The notes under the pieces: generated by a model | Seen by the model: only the letters and a program-made list of their open reading frames with translations | What the model was told of the DNA's origin: nothing | Databases searched by the model: none | Part shown: positions 1 through 8,960 of the stretch, piece after piece | How the letters are laid out: each line of letters starts with the position of its first letter | Numbering within the stretch: the first letter of the stretch is position 1 | NCBI GenBank assembly: GCA_037176905.1 | Contig: JBBBWG010032630.1 | Span: 20,462-41,764, forward strand | Source of the DNA: Azolla pinnata | Taxonomy: Eukaryota; Streptophyta; Polypodiopsida; Salviniales; Salviniaceae | Length of the DNA: 21,303 nucleotides | Direction of reading: 5' to 3' | Translations under genes and position numbers: made by a program

Positions 1-103
1 AAATCACTGCAAAGAGATCTTCCCTCATCATCTCTCTGAAATAAACTAAAAACGCTGTTTTTTGCACCCATCAAAGTGTTACCATACGAATCAGCTAATC
101 TCC

Positions 104-196
104 AAACCCTAAACCCTAAACCCTAAACCCTAGTCCTAACCCTAAACCCTAAACCCTAGTCCTGACCCTAACCCTAAACCTTAAACCCCCCTAAAC
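104..196. repeat. Interstitial plant telomere repeats (CCCTAAA)n
   Basis: Four head-to-tail copies of AAACCCT are followed by diverged units such as CCTAACCC, TAGTCCT and CCTGACC, then degraded units ending in AAACCCCCCTAAAC. CCCTAAA is the C-rich strand of the Arabidopsis-type telomere found in most flowering plants. Fewer than about 13 units with several variants suggests a short internal block, or the edge of a subtelomere, not a functional chromosome end. Unique sequence continues on both sides. Confidence 0.9.
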
Positions 197-1039
197 AATG
201 ACACCAACACCCAATTGTAAGAAAAGAAGAAAAAACAAAACAGATGGGTTCAATTGTTGCAAACTGATGACGAATCGAACGATGCTCTAAAACAAGAAGA
301 ACATATCTATTCTTAGTGTAGCGTTGAGATACCGGCCCCTTGTTGGATATTTCCACCTCTGATTACATACTCGGATGATAAATGGGTCGTTATGTATTGC
401 TTGAGTTGATGTAAGAGGTCATTTGTGACCAAGTTATAACTAATGCAATGAGTTTTACTTTGGAAAAAAACCAAAAAGGAACAAAGCTAGCAGAATAGAC
501 AGAACAAGTAGATAAATACCCCTTCATCACAGCTCCATTTAAGCTGGGTGAATGTTTTTTGTTGGATTGATCGGAGATGATCGAAGTGGTTAGGTCTTCA
601 TTGCAGCTAACAATCACCAAAGGGTTGTGGTATTTAGTGATGTGGGTCAAAGTGAAACTTACGCAGTTCGCATCATATCAACTAACTTTGGCACTATCGT
701 CTTTAATATTACCTTCTCCTCCTCTGCTTGTTCATATTTTGATTCATTGAATATATTGTGCAGATGTGTGTGGGTAGAACCATCGGGATCCTTGTCCTTG
801 TTGAGGAAGTGAGTGTGATGTGTAAGCCTGTAAAGCCAAGTTTTACAAAAAGGAAAAAGAACTTTGTTGGTCGAGCCCTTAAATCAAAGAAGATTAGGAC
901 TACTTTTATAATAGATGGAAAGATGCATCACTTTGATGATCGATAATGATGTCTTTGATTGATAAAAAGGTTGATGGTTTAGTGAAATTGTGAGATTTGC
1001 AAGCATAAAGATTTACAATGCGAGAGAACATTTCAGGTA

Positions 1040-1215
1040 TGATGATCTTTAAGTGAAATTTGGCCTCAGATCAAATCTGACATTCTGCCGCTCTAACCTT
1101 TGGGCGAAATTCGACCCAATATGACATATGGCCTCCGAGGTGAAATTTTGATCTTTGGGTATTGTCACTTTGGGTGAAAACTCTAGCTCTTGAGCGAAAA
1201 TCTACCATTTGAGTG
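1040..1215. repeat. Degenerate tandem repeat, unit about 35 bp
   Basis: The phrase TTTGGGYGAAA followed by a TC/GACC-type segment recurs four to five times (near 1098, 1129 as GAGGTGAAA, 1170, 1190 as TTGAGCGAAA and 1222). Units are strongly diverged and unequal in length. No coding sense is apparent on either strand. Confidence 0.45.
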
Positions 1216-1833
1216 TAATAACATTTGGGTTTCGTAGCCTTCCGACTGTTCTTTTCAATAACTAATGACAATACATTTTACTTAAAGAAAGAATTACTAT
1301 CAAAAGATCATGTTTGTGAAGAAAAGGAAACATCAAGGAAAATCCTTAATGCTTAAGAAGTAACATCTAGTGCCCACCCTAGTGTTGCATCTATTCTGAG
1401 TAAGGTGGCATCTGAGCTAGCACACATGCATTTTGCACCTTTTCGTTTCTTTTCTTTTCTCACGCATCTTTGGATCGGATCAAAGATTGCGAAGCAAAAT
1501 TCATGATCGTTTCGAGATTCGTGCTTATCATCGCAAAGTGTGTGCTGCATTGATTGGATCATGTAGTGCCGAGTGGTGGAGTCTTAAGAGGAATGCAACG
1601 ACAAGGCAACGAGGCGGTATGACCCACAAGATGAGAGACCGAAAGGTTGGTTTGCGATCGACAGAAGAATGCGGAGCCTTGGGCCCCGTCTCTTTATTCG
1701 AGTCCTGGAAAATCGAGTAAAAACATGCACATCATGCTCTCCCTGGATCGCCGAAGAAACGCATAACACTTTCTCATCATTGTGGCAATCTAAAGCTTGT
1801 GTCTATTATGCTCTTTGTCTTCTTCTTGCTGAG

Positions 1834-1872
1834 GAGAGAGAGAGAGAGAGAGAGAGTGTGTGTGTGTATATA
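1834..1872. repeat. Compound microsatellite (GA)n(TG)n
   Basis: About eleven GA units run directly into about six TG units and then TATATA. Confidence 0.9.
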
Positions 1873-2545
1873 CATGTTTTTTTGCCTTTCCACGAGAGCT
1901 CCGACCAAAGCCAGAGAAAACATTCTAATCGTCGTGGCATCAGAAGCACAATAGTGCTGTTGTCATCATCTTCGTCACGATTTTTTGGACCAAGGCTTCC
2001 TTTGTCTTTTGATTTCTCATCGGTATGAGTGTCCCTAAAGATGATGGAAGGAGCTCTTGATGCTGCATGGAGCAAGCGTAAAATGCATCCTTGTCGTCAT
2101 AGCCATTTATTGTTTTGTTTCTTGTGTTTGTCACAAGATAGAGGGAGGGAGAAAGAAAAAAAAGATATATTAACGTCTTCTTAGGCCAATATGGCCCCAG
2201 TAGAGAGGAACAAGAAAGACAGATAATACCTTCTTAGACTAATAATGTCCCATGAGAAAACAATAAACAACTCATCAAAACAATGTCAAATACGACACTT
2301 GCGACTGGATTATTCGTATTCCTGTATCGAATTTGAGCCCAAGAAAACACGTAGCTGCTCTCAATGTCACAAGGCTTTCTAAGCACATGAAGAGGTGGGG
2401 AAAGATGACCCTCGGAGGTCCACCATTTCTAAGCGGAGAGAAGAGGAAGCAGAGTAGTGAGAATCGGGAGAGGAAGATCCACACAATCACAAGGATTTGG
2501 AACAAATGCGGGGTTCTAGAAGGCAAACTACAAAATGCAGAACAA

Positions 2546-2760
2546 TAGTGAACTGAACCAACCTAGGCCGTGGTTTGAAAGCAGTTTGACAATGCGCAAG
2601 CGAATTTCGGTTTAGTTTGGTTCAGTTTGGGAGTTTTGATGGTTTCCTTAGCTATTTTGGAGTGATTGGCAGTGTTTCGGTTCGGCTTGACTCTCCGTTT
2701 TTATAGTTTAGGTTTGTGAGAACTCAACGGAACCTAAACTGAACTGGACCCATTGCTAAA
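2546..2760. repeat. Fold-back-like segment with GGTTCAGTTT / AACTGAACC arms
   Basis: GAACTGAACCAACC at about 2550 is complementary to GGTTTAGTTTGGTTCAG at about 2611-2627. A further AACCTAAACTGAACTGG lies at about 2731-2747. Together these give imperfect inverted copies of an AACTGAACC core around an AT-balanced middle. This resembles a decayed fold-back or MITE-like element, but I cannot define its ends or a target-site duplication. Confidence 0.3.
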
Positions 2761-2916
2761 GCAGAAGTGGAGGAGGATGTGCGTTGGGTAAGGTCACCAA
2801 CGATCAAACCTACAAACAATACGTAACATAACTGTGTATGGGCTAACAAAGAACAAGCACAAAAGAGGCAAGATAAAGAAGGATCTGAAGCTATGGCACT
2901 TTAAATTTGAGGCAAG

Positions 2917-2920
<4 letters not shown>

Positions 2921-2962
<42 letters not shown>

Positions 2963-2966
2963 GAGA
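2921..2966. repeat. Microsatellite (GA)n
   Basis: About 18 GA units, followed by a TA interruption and further GA units. Confidence 0.9.
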
Positions 2967-3723
2967 TTGCAACTATATGGATAGTTATATTGCAATTGTG
3001 AGGATCGATAATTGGGAATGTTTTGTCACCTTTTTAATAAATTTTTATTTTGAGTGATAGATCTTTACCAACCCCATCATATAAGGTTATACTTAATTAT
3101 ACTAGGTATTTGGGTATTGAACATAATTAAAGCTTGAGGAATAGTTTCTTATTTGATGAATTTTTTGGAGTATTTTAACAAATATATAAGATAAAAGGAA
3201 AGTTGATTTAATAGTTTTCTCAATTGTATTATACGAGACTTTTATCCCTAGATAAGTTAAATTTATGTCATTTGGTATTATAACACCTTAGGTGTCATAT
3301 TATTACTTTTTAAAGTAATTTCAATAACAATGGTTGTTTTGGTATTGTCACGTTGTTTTAATACAAAGTGTACATTTACGAAAAGAAAAGGAGAGATTTC
3401 ACAAATGGGCAAACAACTGTGACACGATATAAGGCAAATATCCATGCTGATTATTACCGAGAACAGTCTATTCAGAAGGGACATTGCGAATACAGCAGCC
3501 GCTTACTTTGGAAGCGAGAAAAGCAAGAAAGCATAGAAAGCAAAAAGCAACAAAAAAGCAAAAAGCAGGAAAACAGTCGGTTCAAAAGGACACCGTGATT
3601 TGGAAGCGTAAAAAAAGCACAGAAAGCAGAGGAAGCTAGAAAGCAGCGAAAAAGCAAAAAGCAGCAAAGAGGGCAGGAAGCGCGCGGGGAGAAAAGCAAA
3701 GAGGCGGGGAAAAAAGCAAAGAG

Positions 3724-3958
3724 CAGGCGGGAAAAAAGCAGAAAGCAAAGAGCAGGCGGGGAAAAAAGCAGAAAGCAAAAAGCAGGCGGGAAAAAGCAAA
3801 AAGCAGAAAGCAAAACGCAGGCGGAAAAAAAAGCAGAAAGCAAAAAGTAGGCGGGAAAAAGCAGAAAGCAAAGAGTCAGGCGGGAAAAAAGCCGAAAGCA
3901 AAAAGCAGGCAGGAAAAAGCAGAAAGCAAAAAGCAGGCGGGAAAAAGCAGAAGCGGAC
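3724..3958. repeat. Purine-rich minisatellite, about 29 bp x 8
   Basis: Eight units begin with CAGGCGGG or a one-base variant and continue as a run of A, GCAGAAAGCAAA and AAG or GAG. Unit lengths are about 27-35 bp. The A/G-rich tract extends more loosely back to about 3500 as AAAGCA repeats. One strand is almost purely purine. The opposite strand gives a long Phe/Leu/Ala/Cys-rich open frame, which is an artefact of the repeat. The array lies just upstream of the leader of the plus-strand gene. Confidence 0.88.
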
Positions 3959-3975
3959 AGAAGAAACCTGTCGCC

Positions 3976-3988
3976 TTCGTCGTCGTCT

Positions 3989-4020
<32 letters not shown>
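3976..4020. repeat. Trinucleotide repeat (TCG)n
   Basis: About fifteen TCG/CGT units with one TTC interruption. They follow the purine-rich minisatellite directly and precede the pyrimidine-rich leader of the plus-strand gene. Confidence 0.9.
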
Positions 4021-4059
4021 TATCTGTCTGCAGAGACGAAGACACGCGCACGCGCACCA

Positions 4060-4693
4060 ACACAGTGTGTGCCGCCTCACCATGGAACCTGCAACACCAC
4101 CTCCATAGCTTTCCAAATCTCCTCCTGCTTCTCCGTCCACCGACAATCTCCGTCTCCGTCTCCGTCTCCCATATCAGCCGTTCCTGCCTCTCTTCACGCG
4201 GCCTTCATCGACCAGAAAGCCTCCGTCTGATCTTGATTTTTGGATCTCCAGTCTCGCTTTCGGTGGCGTTCCCGACAGAATCAGCAAGGATCCGTCTCTG
4301 CTAGACACTTTTGGTCGCCCCTCCTTAGCAACCGACGGGGCACGATCTTCGCTGGAATTCCTCACGCTTGTGCTCTGCGCTTCTCTTTTGAATTCCATTC
4401 TTCCTTCTCCTCTTCCTCTTCCTTCTTCCAAGCTTGTCGAGTCCTTCTTCTCTCTCGACAGACAGACCGGTATTCTACAAAGGTGTGGCTTTTCTTGCTC
4501 GATGACGAAGTATCTTCCCTTCTTTGTTCCGAATTTTGTGTGGGAAATGTCATGAACTGAAAATCCTACTCTTCGGTTTCGTTACGCGCTTCTCTTTGCC
4601 CAGCAATGATCAACAGGAATTTCTTCATCAGTGATCTCAGAAATCTTCCTCATTTTTCGTCTTCCTCAGCATGAGAGATCACTTCTCTAGCAG
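4060..4693 (+). promoter_or_regulatory. Probable promoter-proximal region and 5' leader exon of the plus-strand gene
   Basis: The segment is rich in C and T, with CGTCTC repeats near 4150-4170 and TTCCTCTTCC-type runs near 4400-4450, as is common in plant core promoters and leaders (Y patches). It ends in a good splice donor, AGCAG|GTATTA, with the exon ending at 4693. The transcription start is not visible, so the left edge is a guess. Short open frames here have no protein-like features and are read as untranslated leader. Confidence 0.45.
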
Positions 4694-5488
4694 GTATTAT
4701 TTCCTTTATCTATTAACTGGTTCTCTTTCCTCGGTTTTGTATGCTTTGAGAAAGAAACGCCATACCTCTCTTTAAGCTTTGTATACTTCTTGTTTCCTAG
4801 TTCTTGACATTTTGCATATACTGCCATCAAAGGAACTCCATGTCTCCAAAATCCTCTCATTCACCGTTGATTACTGCTTATCACAATTTTAAGACATGAT
4901 TTTGATCAACATCAACGCATTCTTCTTGCTTTTTCCTCTTCCTCCTGTTACTTTTCATCGAACATTGTTCCTTCTTTCCTTGGTAGTGTCTTAGTATAGT
5001 GTACTGCACAGGTAGTTAAATCTGTCTCCCTTGCTCAGATTTTTTATGATTGTTGAAAGCAATCTATTTCAGAATTATAATTCTCGTTTTTCTGGCATGC
5101 TTCTACCTCCTGTTTCTTGTTTATGCTCTTTTATAGAAGTGAAATCGATGACCTCAGCTCTTCTATTTGATTTGCGGGGATGCTCTTATGATAATAATAT
5201 GCACATCTTCAGTATCATCACCATCATCATGGTTATCATTGTCATCTTTTTCTTTCTTCTTCTTCGTAACGATTTCTTAAGGAATGGTACGTCAAAGTTT
5301 CTGTACTCCAAATAATGAGATATGTGTACTGATCTGCATTTCTTCTCGTTGGAATCACAGGTCAAATCAGGCATTGTTTTTCTTGAGGAAATTGCCATAA
5401 ACTCCGAAATTCTCCTGATTTCTATGCATATTATGGAAATTCCATAAGTAAAACGTGTCATTCCAGCAGTCTTCAAAGTTATGGATAA
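4671..5488 (+). promoter_or_regulatory. Candidate upstream ORF spanning the leader intron
   Basis: An ATG at 4671 lies 23 bases before the leader donor at 4693/4694. After splicing to either half of the CAGCAG acceptor at 5464-5469, the frame runs about 14 codons and stops at the TAA at 5486-5488. That stop overlaps the proposed main start ATG at 5481. An upstream frame ending just past the main start would be expected to reduce translation or rely on leaky scanning. This depends on the inferred leader splice. Confidence 0.35.
4694..5466 (+). other. Leader intron of the plus-strand gene
   Basis: The donor is AGCAG|GTATTATT and the acceptor is a tandem NAGNAG site, TTCCAG|CAG|T. Splicing could end the intron at 5466 or 5469. 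The sequence is T-rich and carries a (CATCAT)-type patch near 5216-5230. A 94-codon open frame at 5031-5315 lies inside it; its hydrophobic, low-complexity translation looks like T-rich intron, not a gene. Confidence 0.5.
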
Positions 5489-5642
5489 CTCTGCAATCTC
5501 TGCTGCTTCATCAAATTTGTCTCCTGCATGTGAGGCCACAGATAAGCTCGAAAGTTTCTCTGTTCATCTTCCTTTAAATAAAACTACTGGTATAGTAAGC
5601 AGAACAGGTGATGGATTCCATAAAACCTCTTGGAATCCTCAG
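5481..5642 (+). CDS. Coding exon 1 of the D[LM]N-motif gene
   Basis: The exon itself probably begins at 5467 or 5470 after the CAGCAG acceptor. The ATG at 5481 is the first in-frame start and opens 54 codons that are Ser/Thr-rich and protein-like. It ends at CCTCAG|GTAACA, a strong donor, in phase 0. If this donor is not used, the frame runs on to a TAA at 5748. Confidence 0.55.
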
Positions 5643-8600
5643 GTAACATCTACGGATTGTGCATTCCCTAGTAGTTACTCTCTGCAAGGAATTTGTCCAG
5701 GAACAAATAGAGTGTGTGGAAATGTTGTTTTTCAAGAAGCCATAGTCTAATCAGCGAGCAAGGAGATAAATACTTGCATGAGATCAGCAAAGAAGCTTCT
5801 TTGCACGAAGGAAACATTAGGAGTAATAATGACGTGGGAGAGAAGGAATTTGATGGCTCTGGTGTATCGGATGATCTTGGTGCAGATAGGGAGGGTTTCA
5901 TTAACACTGGAACTGTAGAGTTAATGCAAAAGAGCTCTGGATTCAGTCTTAAATCTACTCAGATCTCCAATGATTCACATCAAGCCTTTTACAGTTATGA
6001 TCCCAGTAGCTCTAGGGTAGAGATGATTGCACCAGTTAGTCTCAGAAAACCTCCATTGTTACCAGTTATGAATAAGCTTGTGTTTGATCTAAATCTAAAG
6101 CACCTCAGTGAAGGGACTAGAAGATTCTCATCACATATTCCCTTAAATAATGATTTATGTATAATATCCAATTCATTTGCATGCAGGGAATACTTGTTTC
6201 AGAAACCAATAGAAGTCATTGGGAAGTCGCTGAATTTGGCTGAATATGTCGATGGTTTGGTAATGTGTGAGTGTATCAAAACACTTGTGGATTCTATTTG
6301 AAGAGAAAAATTTGGAGACAATCCTCCTGAAAGGATTAGCTGTTTAAGTTTCATGGGGGAAAAGAGCAGTCTAGAGCCAACACCAGAAAGTCAGTCTTCT
6401 GAAGCGCTGAAAGGAACCATGCATACAAAGGTTCTACATGGTGGCAGTCAAGGGTTCAAATCCTCCAAAAGAAGAGCTACAATGATCACCAAATTGAATG
6501 GGAATGCCTTGACCACTCTCAATTTGTTTGTAGAATCATCAGATGTTTCAAAAATCACAGAAGCAGAACCACATGGCACATTTGCTCATCGTGAAATGGA
6601 AAATCAAGCAGGAAACAAAGGCAAAGCAGTTGTTTCTGATGTAGACCATGGTCCAATGCTTGGCCTGAGCATTGACATCTCCTGTTGTAAAATAAATAAA
6701 CAGAGCCTACCTATAAAAAGAACACATATTCAGGCCGAACGGTGTGAAGTTGGAACAAATGCTGGACATATTACCCTGGATATGAATGTGAAAGCCGTGG
6801 CTAATGAAAGAGAGGATGATATTATTTGCCATCCTGATGGTAAGGAAAACAAAAGCTGATTAAACTTTCAAGAGTGAAATTCCCATGTTCTAGATATAGG
6901 GCTGCTAAACATTCCCAGTGTCTAAGACGTATTTCTGTGTTTTGTGCAGTTTTTCAAGGAGGAATGGAAGTAGATCTTGCTGCGTGTATGAGATTTGAGT
7001 CAGATACTGAAGACATATCTATGTTTCCAGATATGAACCTGCCCAGCAACGTAGATAAACAGAGTACAAACCTGTCACACGGTAAGACGGAATTTAAGGC
7101 ATGCAACGAGTAGATACTTGCACTTTACCGAGAAAGATGTAAAGTTGGTCGAATGTATTGTATGTTCATGTTCCATGTCCAGGACTATCAATGGCTACCA
7201 AATTACATACTTGTGTTGTATCATAGATGTCGCAGGCTTATCTAAGTAGATGTAAGTACTCCCATGCAATTGGACATTCAGCTTAGTATATACAGTCTGA
7301 CATTCTTTTCAGTAAAAGCTTTAATGCTTTTCCTTTTGACATTCTGAGACTTGACTTTAGATGCAGCTAGTTTGATGACCTAATGAATGAATAAGTCCAT
7401 ACTCAGGCTCTAACATTACATGGCGATATACTTTTATCAACGGGGACATTATTTATATTCATTGCATCATTAGTCCAGCTGAGGCAAGGCATGCAGGGAT
7501 GAATGAAAATTCTCTCAACATTCTCAGACTGGAGTAAGCTTTTAGTGATCATGGATCCCCACATGAATATCTCTCCTTCTGATACAAGTGATGTGGAAAG
7601 AATACACAAATCTTTACCTTACTCTCGAGAATCTATTTATTTTTATTTTTATTTGTATGCTCTTATGTATTCACGTCTCTGTGTCAGGTTTGGGATTTAT
7701 ATATTGGATCTTCTGCTATGATTGACTGATAATTAATGTAGACGACTTTGGCTTACAGAGCCTTATTGAGAACCTCAAGTTATCATCTCTTTATCCTTGG
7801 GCAATTATCCTTACTCTTGCATGGTATTGCCAGAGGAAGTTGTCTGGATATGTATAATACATTAAAATTTGTCATTCTATCGTAAGCCTGGCTTAATAAG
7901 TTGTATAATGTATTCATTTCTGGGGCCTAATCAAGAACACTAAATTATCACTCTTTTTAAATATTCAGCATTCATCTTTATAACTTTTATATGCTATTTC
8001 ACAGCAAGGTTTGTTTGGATAACATAATGTGTTGGAATTCTATCTTGCAGAAGTGTCCCCATACTTACTTTTATAGATGGCTTCGTGTGCAGGTGTGCAC
8101 AGGGATACACCGGAACTTCTGAAAGGCCAAGAAGAGCTACAACAGAAAGGGGAAAAGGCTTCTTCGACAAATACGATAACAACCCATCAACCGAAGCTGG
8201 CGTTGGATCTCAATAAAGAGCACATAGAGATAACAACTCTAAATGAGGGGGATATGTTTAAGGATCCTCACCTCAGCAGGCAAAGTGCAAGTATTCTTGG
8301 CAAAAGAAATTGGGAACGAACTGAAGATATAATCACTCCTCCGAGGCGGAAAGAGCGACATAATGTATCCAGGAGTCAGAGCAATAATCAGAACAAACAG
8401 CAAATATGGATTGAGAGGTGGTATTCGGCGAGAACTCGTAATGGAGGGGGTGGGGGTCTCTCAGGGCAAGCTCATGTTCTGTTTGATGCTGTGAAAGAAA
8501 AAGATTCCCTTCGATATCTTGCACTGGGAGTGAAGCAGTTCAAAGATGGTGATGTCTGTCGGATATTTGCGGCTGGTACAACTGATGTGATTCCGACCTC

Positions 8601-8805
8601 AGGTAGGCCAGGGCAAGGATTGGACGCTGGTTGCCAAATGTCTTACAATATGAAAGGCTTACCTAGCGCTGCAGCTATGGCAATCGTCGGTACGGCAGCC
8701 AGGCAATTGTGTGATGCACAATCACAGAAGAAGAAGTCCTTCAGTTTCTGGTCTGGTTTCGGGAGTAAGGGAAGGTCAAAAAACGAGATTTCTGATCACC
8801 CATAA
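5481..8805 (+). CDS. Uncharacterised D[LM]N-motif plant protein, four coding exons, with an in-frame TGA
   Basis: I assemble exons 5481-5642, 5711-6839, 6950-7081 and 8093-8805 into 712 codons with compatible phases (0, 1, 1). The family has no function known to me. The product is hydrophilic, Ser/Lys-rich, and lacks a signal peptide or membrane segment. Basic patches at residues about 557-564 (PPRRKERH) and 689-705 suggest nuclear location. Four motifs of D[LM]N type occur: FDLNLK (179-184), LDMNV (410-414), PDMNLP (457-462) and LALDLN (510-515). The last fits the LxLxL EAR repressor pattern. The C-terminus has IWIERW (579-584), a five-Gly run, then PSAAAMA and KKKSFSFW. From memory, a similar WxxRW...PSxAAMA...SFxxW ending occurs in uncharacterised plant proteins, but I could not check this. 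Codon 251 is TGA (6299-6301), and the frame continues cleanly afterwards. The exon 5642/5711 junction is uncertain, since a 1-bp shift near 5745 would also explain it. The copy may be a young pseudogene. Confidence 0.6.
5711..6839 (+). CDS. Coding exon 2 of the D[LM]N-motif gene, containing TGA at 6299
   Basis: Open in one frame apart from a single TGA at 6299-6301, and ending at GATG|GTAAGG in phase 1. The acceptor is the weakest part of the model. AAATAG|AG at 5710 gives a 68-bp intron in the correct phase, CGAG at 5758 gives a 116-bp intron in the same phase, and a 1-bp frameshift without any intron is also possible. Sequence on both sides of the TGA has the same hydrophilic, Ser/Lys/Glu-rich character, so both halves look coding. 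Confidence 0.55.
6950..7081 (+). CDS. Coding exon 3 of the D[LM]N-motif gene
   Basis: The acceptor TTTTGTGCAG ends at 6949 and is preceded by a T-rich tract. The donor CACG|GTAAGA follows 7081. Phase 1 on both sides joins smoothly to the neighbouring exons. The exon encodes residues 431-475, which are acidic and include the PDMNLP motif. Reading past the donor would meet a TAG at 7111. Confidence 0.72.
7082..8092 (+). other. Last intron of the D[LM]N-motif gene (1011 bp)
   Basis: It is AT-rich and runs from the GTAAGA donor to the GTGTGCAG acceptor. A stronger-looking TTGCAG at 8045-8050 would put a TAG in frame after eight codons, so the acceptor at 8092 is preferred. The right-hand half contains two diverged copies of a 120-bp segment, listed separately. 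No alternative exon with coding character is apparent. Confidence 0.65.
7760..8044. repeat. Ancient tandem duplication inside the last intron, spacing about 165 bp
   Basis: 7760-7881 and 7925-8044 share an ordered set of blocks. GCCTWATYRAGAAC and TTATCA begin each copy; GTTTGTYTGGATA-like, CATWA and ATTCTATC end it. The copies are strongly diverged. The second copy's end supplies the unused TTGCAG. Confidence 0.6.
8093..8805 (+). CDS. Last coding exon of the D[LM]N-motif gene
   Basis: This is the best-supported exon: 237 codons up to TAA at 8803-8805 without interruption. It encodes residues 475-711, including LALDLN, the basic PPRRKERH patch, IWIERW, the Gly run, a region of about 70 residues with balanced globular composition, and the Lys-rich SFSFW ending. 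The phase-1 acceptor joins G at 7081 to GT at 8093 to make a glycine codon. Confidence 0.78.
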
Positions 8806-8960
8806 GCTGTTGGAACTCTTGAACACATTCATTGTTCCAAAGTCATAAATCCAAATCCATGTTGGCGCTTCTTCCTTTACATATCAGAGCTGGGGTTTTC
8901 TTCTTCGACATGATTTCTACTTTCCATGTATTCTGCTTTCCTACAGCTAGCTGTACAAAT
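8806..8960 (+). other. Probable 3' untranslated region
   Basis: T-rich sequence after the TAA. No canonical AATAAA is present close by, and plant polyadenylation signals are loose. The right edge is a guess; cleavage could be anywhere up to about 9110. Confidence 0.4.

Larger units (their letters stand above)
1..4060. other. Intergenic region, no supported gene
   Basis: No open reading frame here shows a protein-like composition together with splice signals or a recognisable motif. The segment holds the repeats listed separately: telomere-type repeats, a degenerate tandem repeat near 1040-1215, GA/TG microsatellites, a fold-back-like segment near 2546-2760, and a purine-rich minisatellite running into (TCG)n. 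The part between about 3000 and 3360 is AT-rich without visible structure. The last few hundred bases presumably contain the promoter of the plus-strand gene, but I see no convincing TATA box that fixes a start site. Confidence 0.6.

Noticed and set aside
3472..4146. Minus-strand open frame of 224 codons, rich in Phe/Leu/Ala and Asp
   Set aside because: It is read through the purine-rich minisatellite and the (TCG)n tract; the translation is pure repeat and has no start context or splice support.
4240..4560. 106-codon frame in the leader region
   Set aside because: Ser/Phe-rich because of pyrimidine tracts. No continuation fits the downstream exon phases.
5031..5315. Hydrophobic 94-codon frame that could be a small membrane protein
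   Set aside because: It lies in a T-rich leader intron, and its Ile/Phe-rich part comes from the CATCAT/TTCTTC patch.
6453..6463. GGTTCAAATCC, a perfect tRNA T-arm-like box
   Set aside because: It lies inside a coding exon, and no acceptor stem, D-arm or anticodon arm can be formed around it.
8045..8050. TTGCAG as the last-intron acceptor of the plus-strand gene
   Set aside because: In the phase set by the upstream donor it meets TAG after eight codons; the acceptor at 8092 keeps the frame open.
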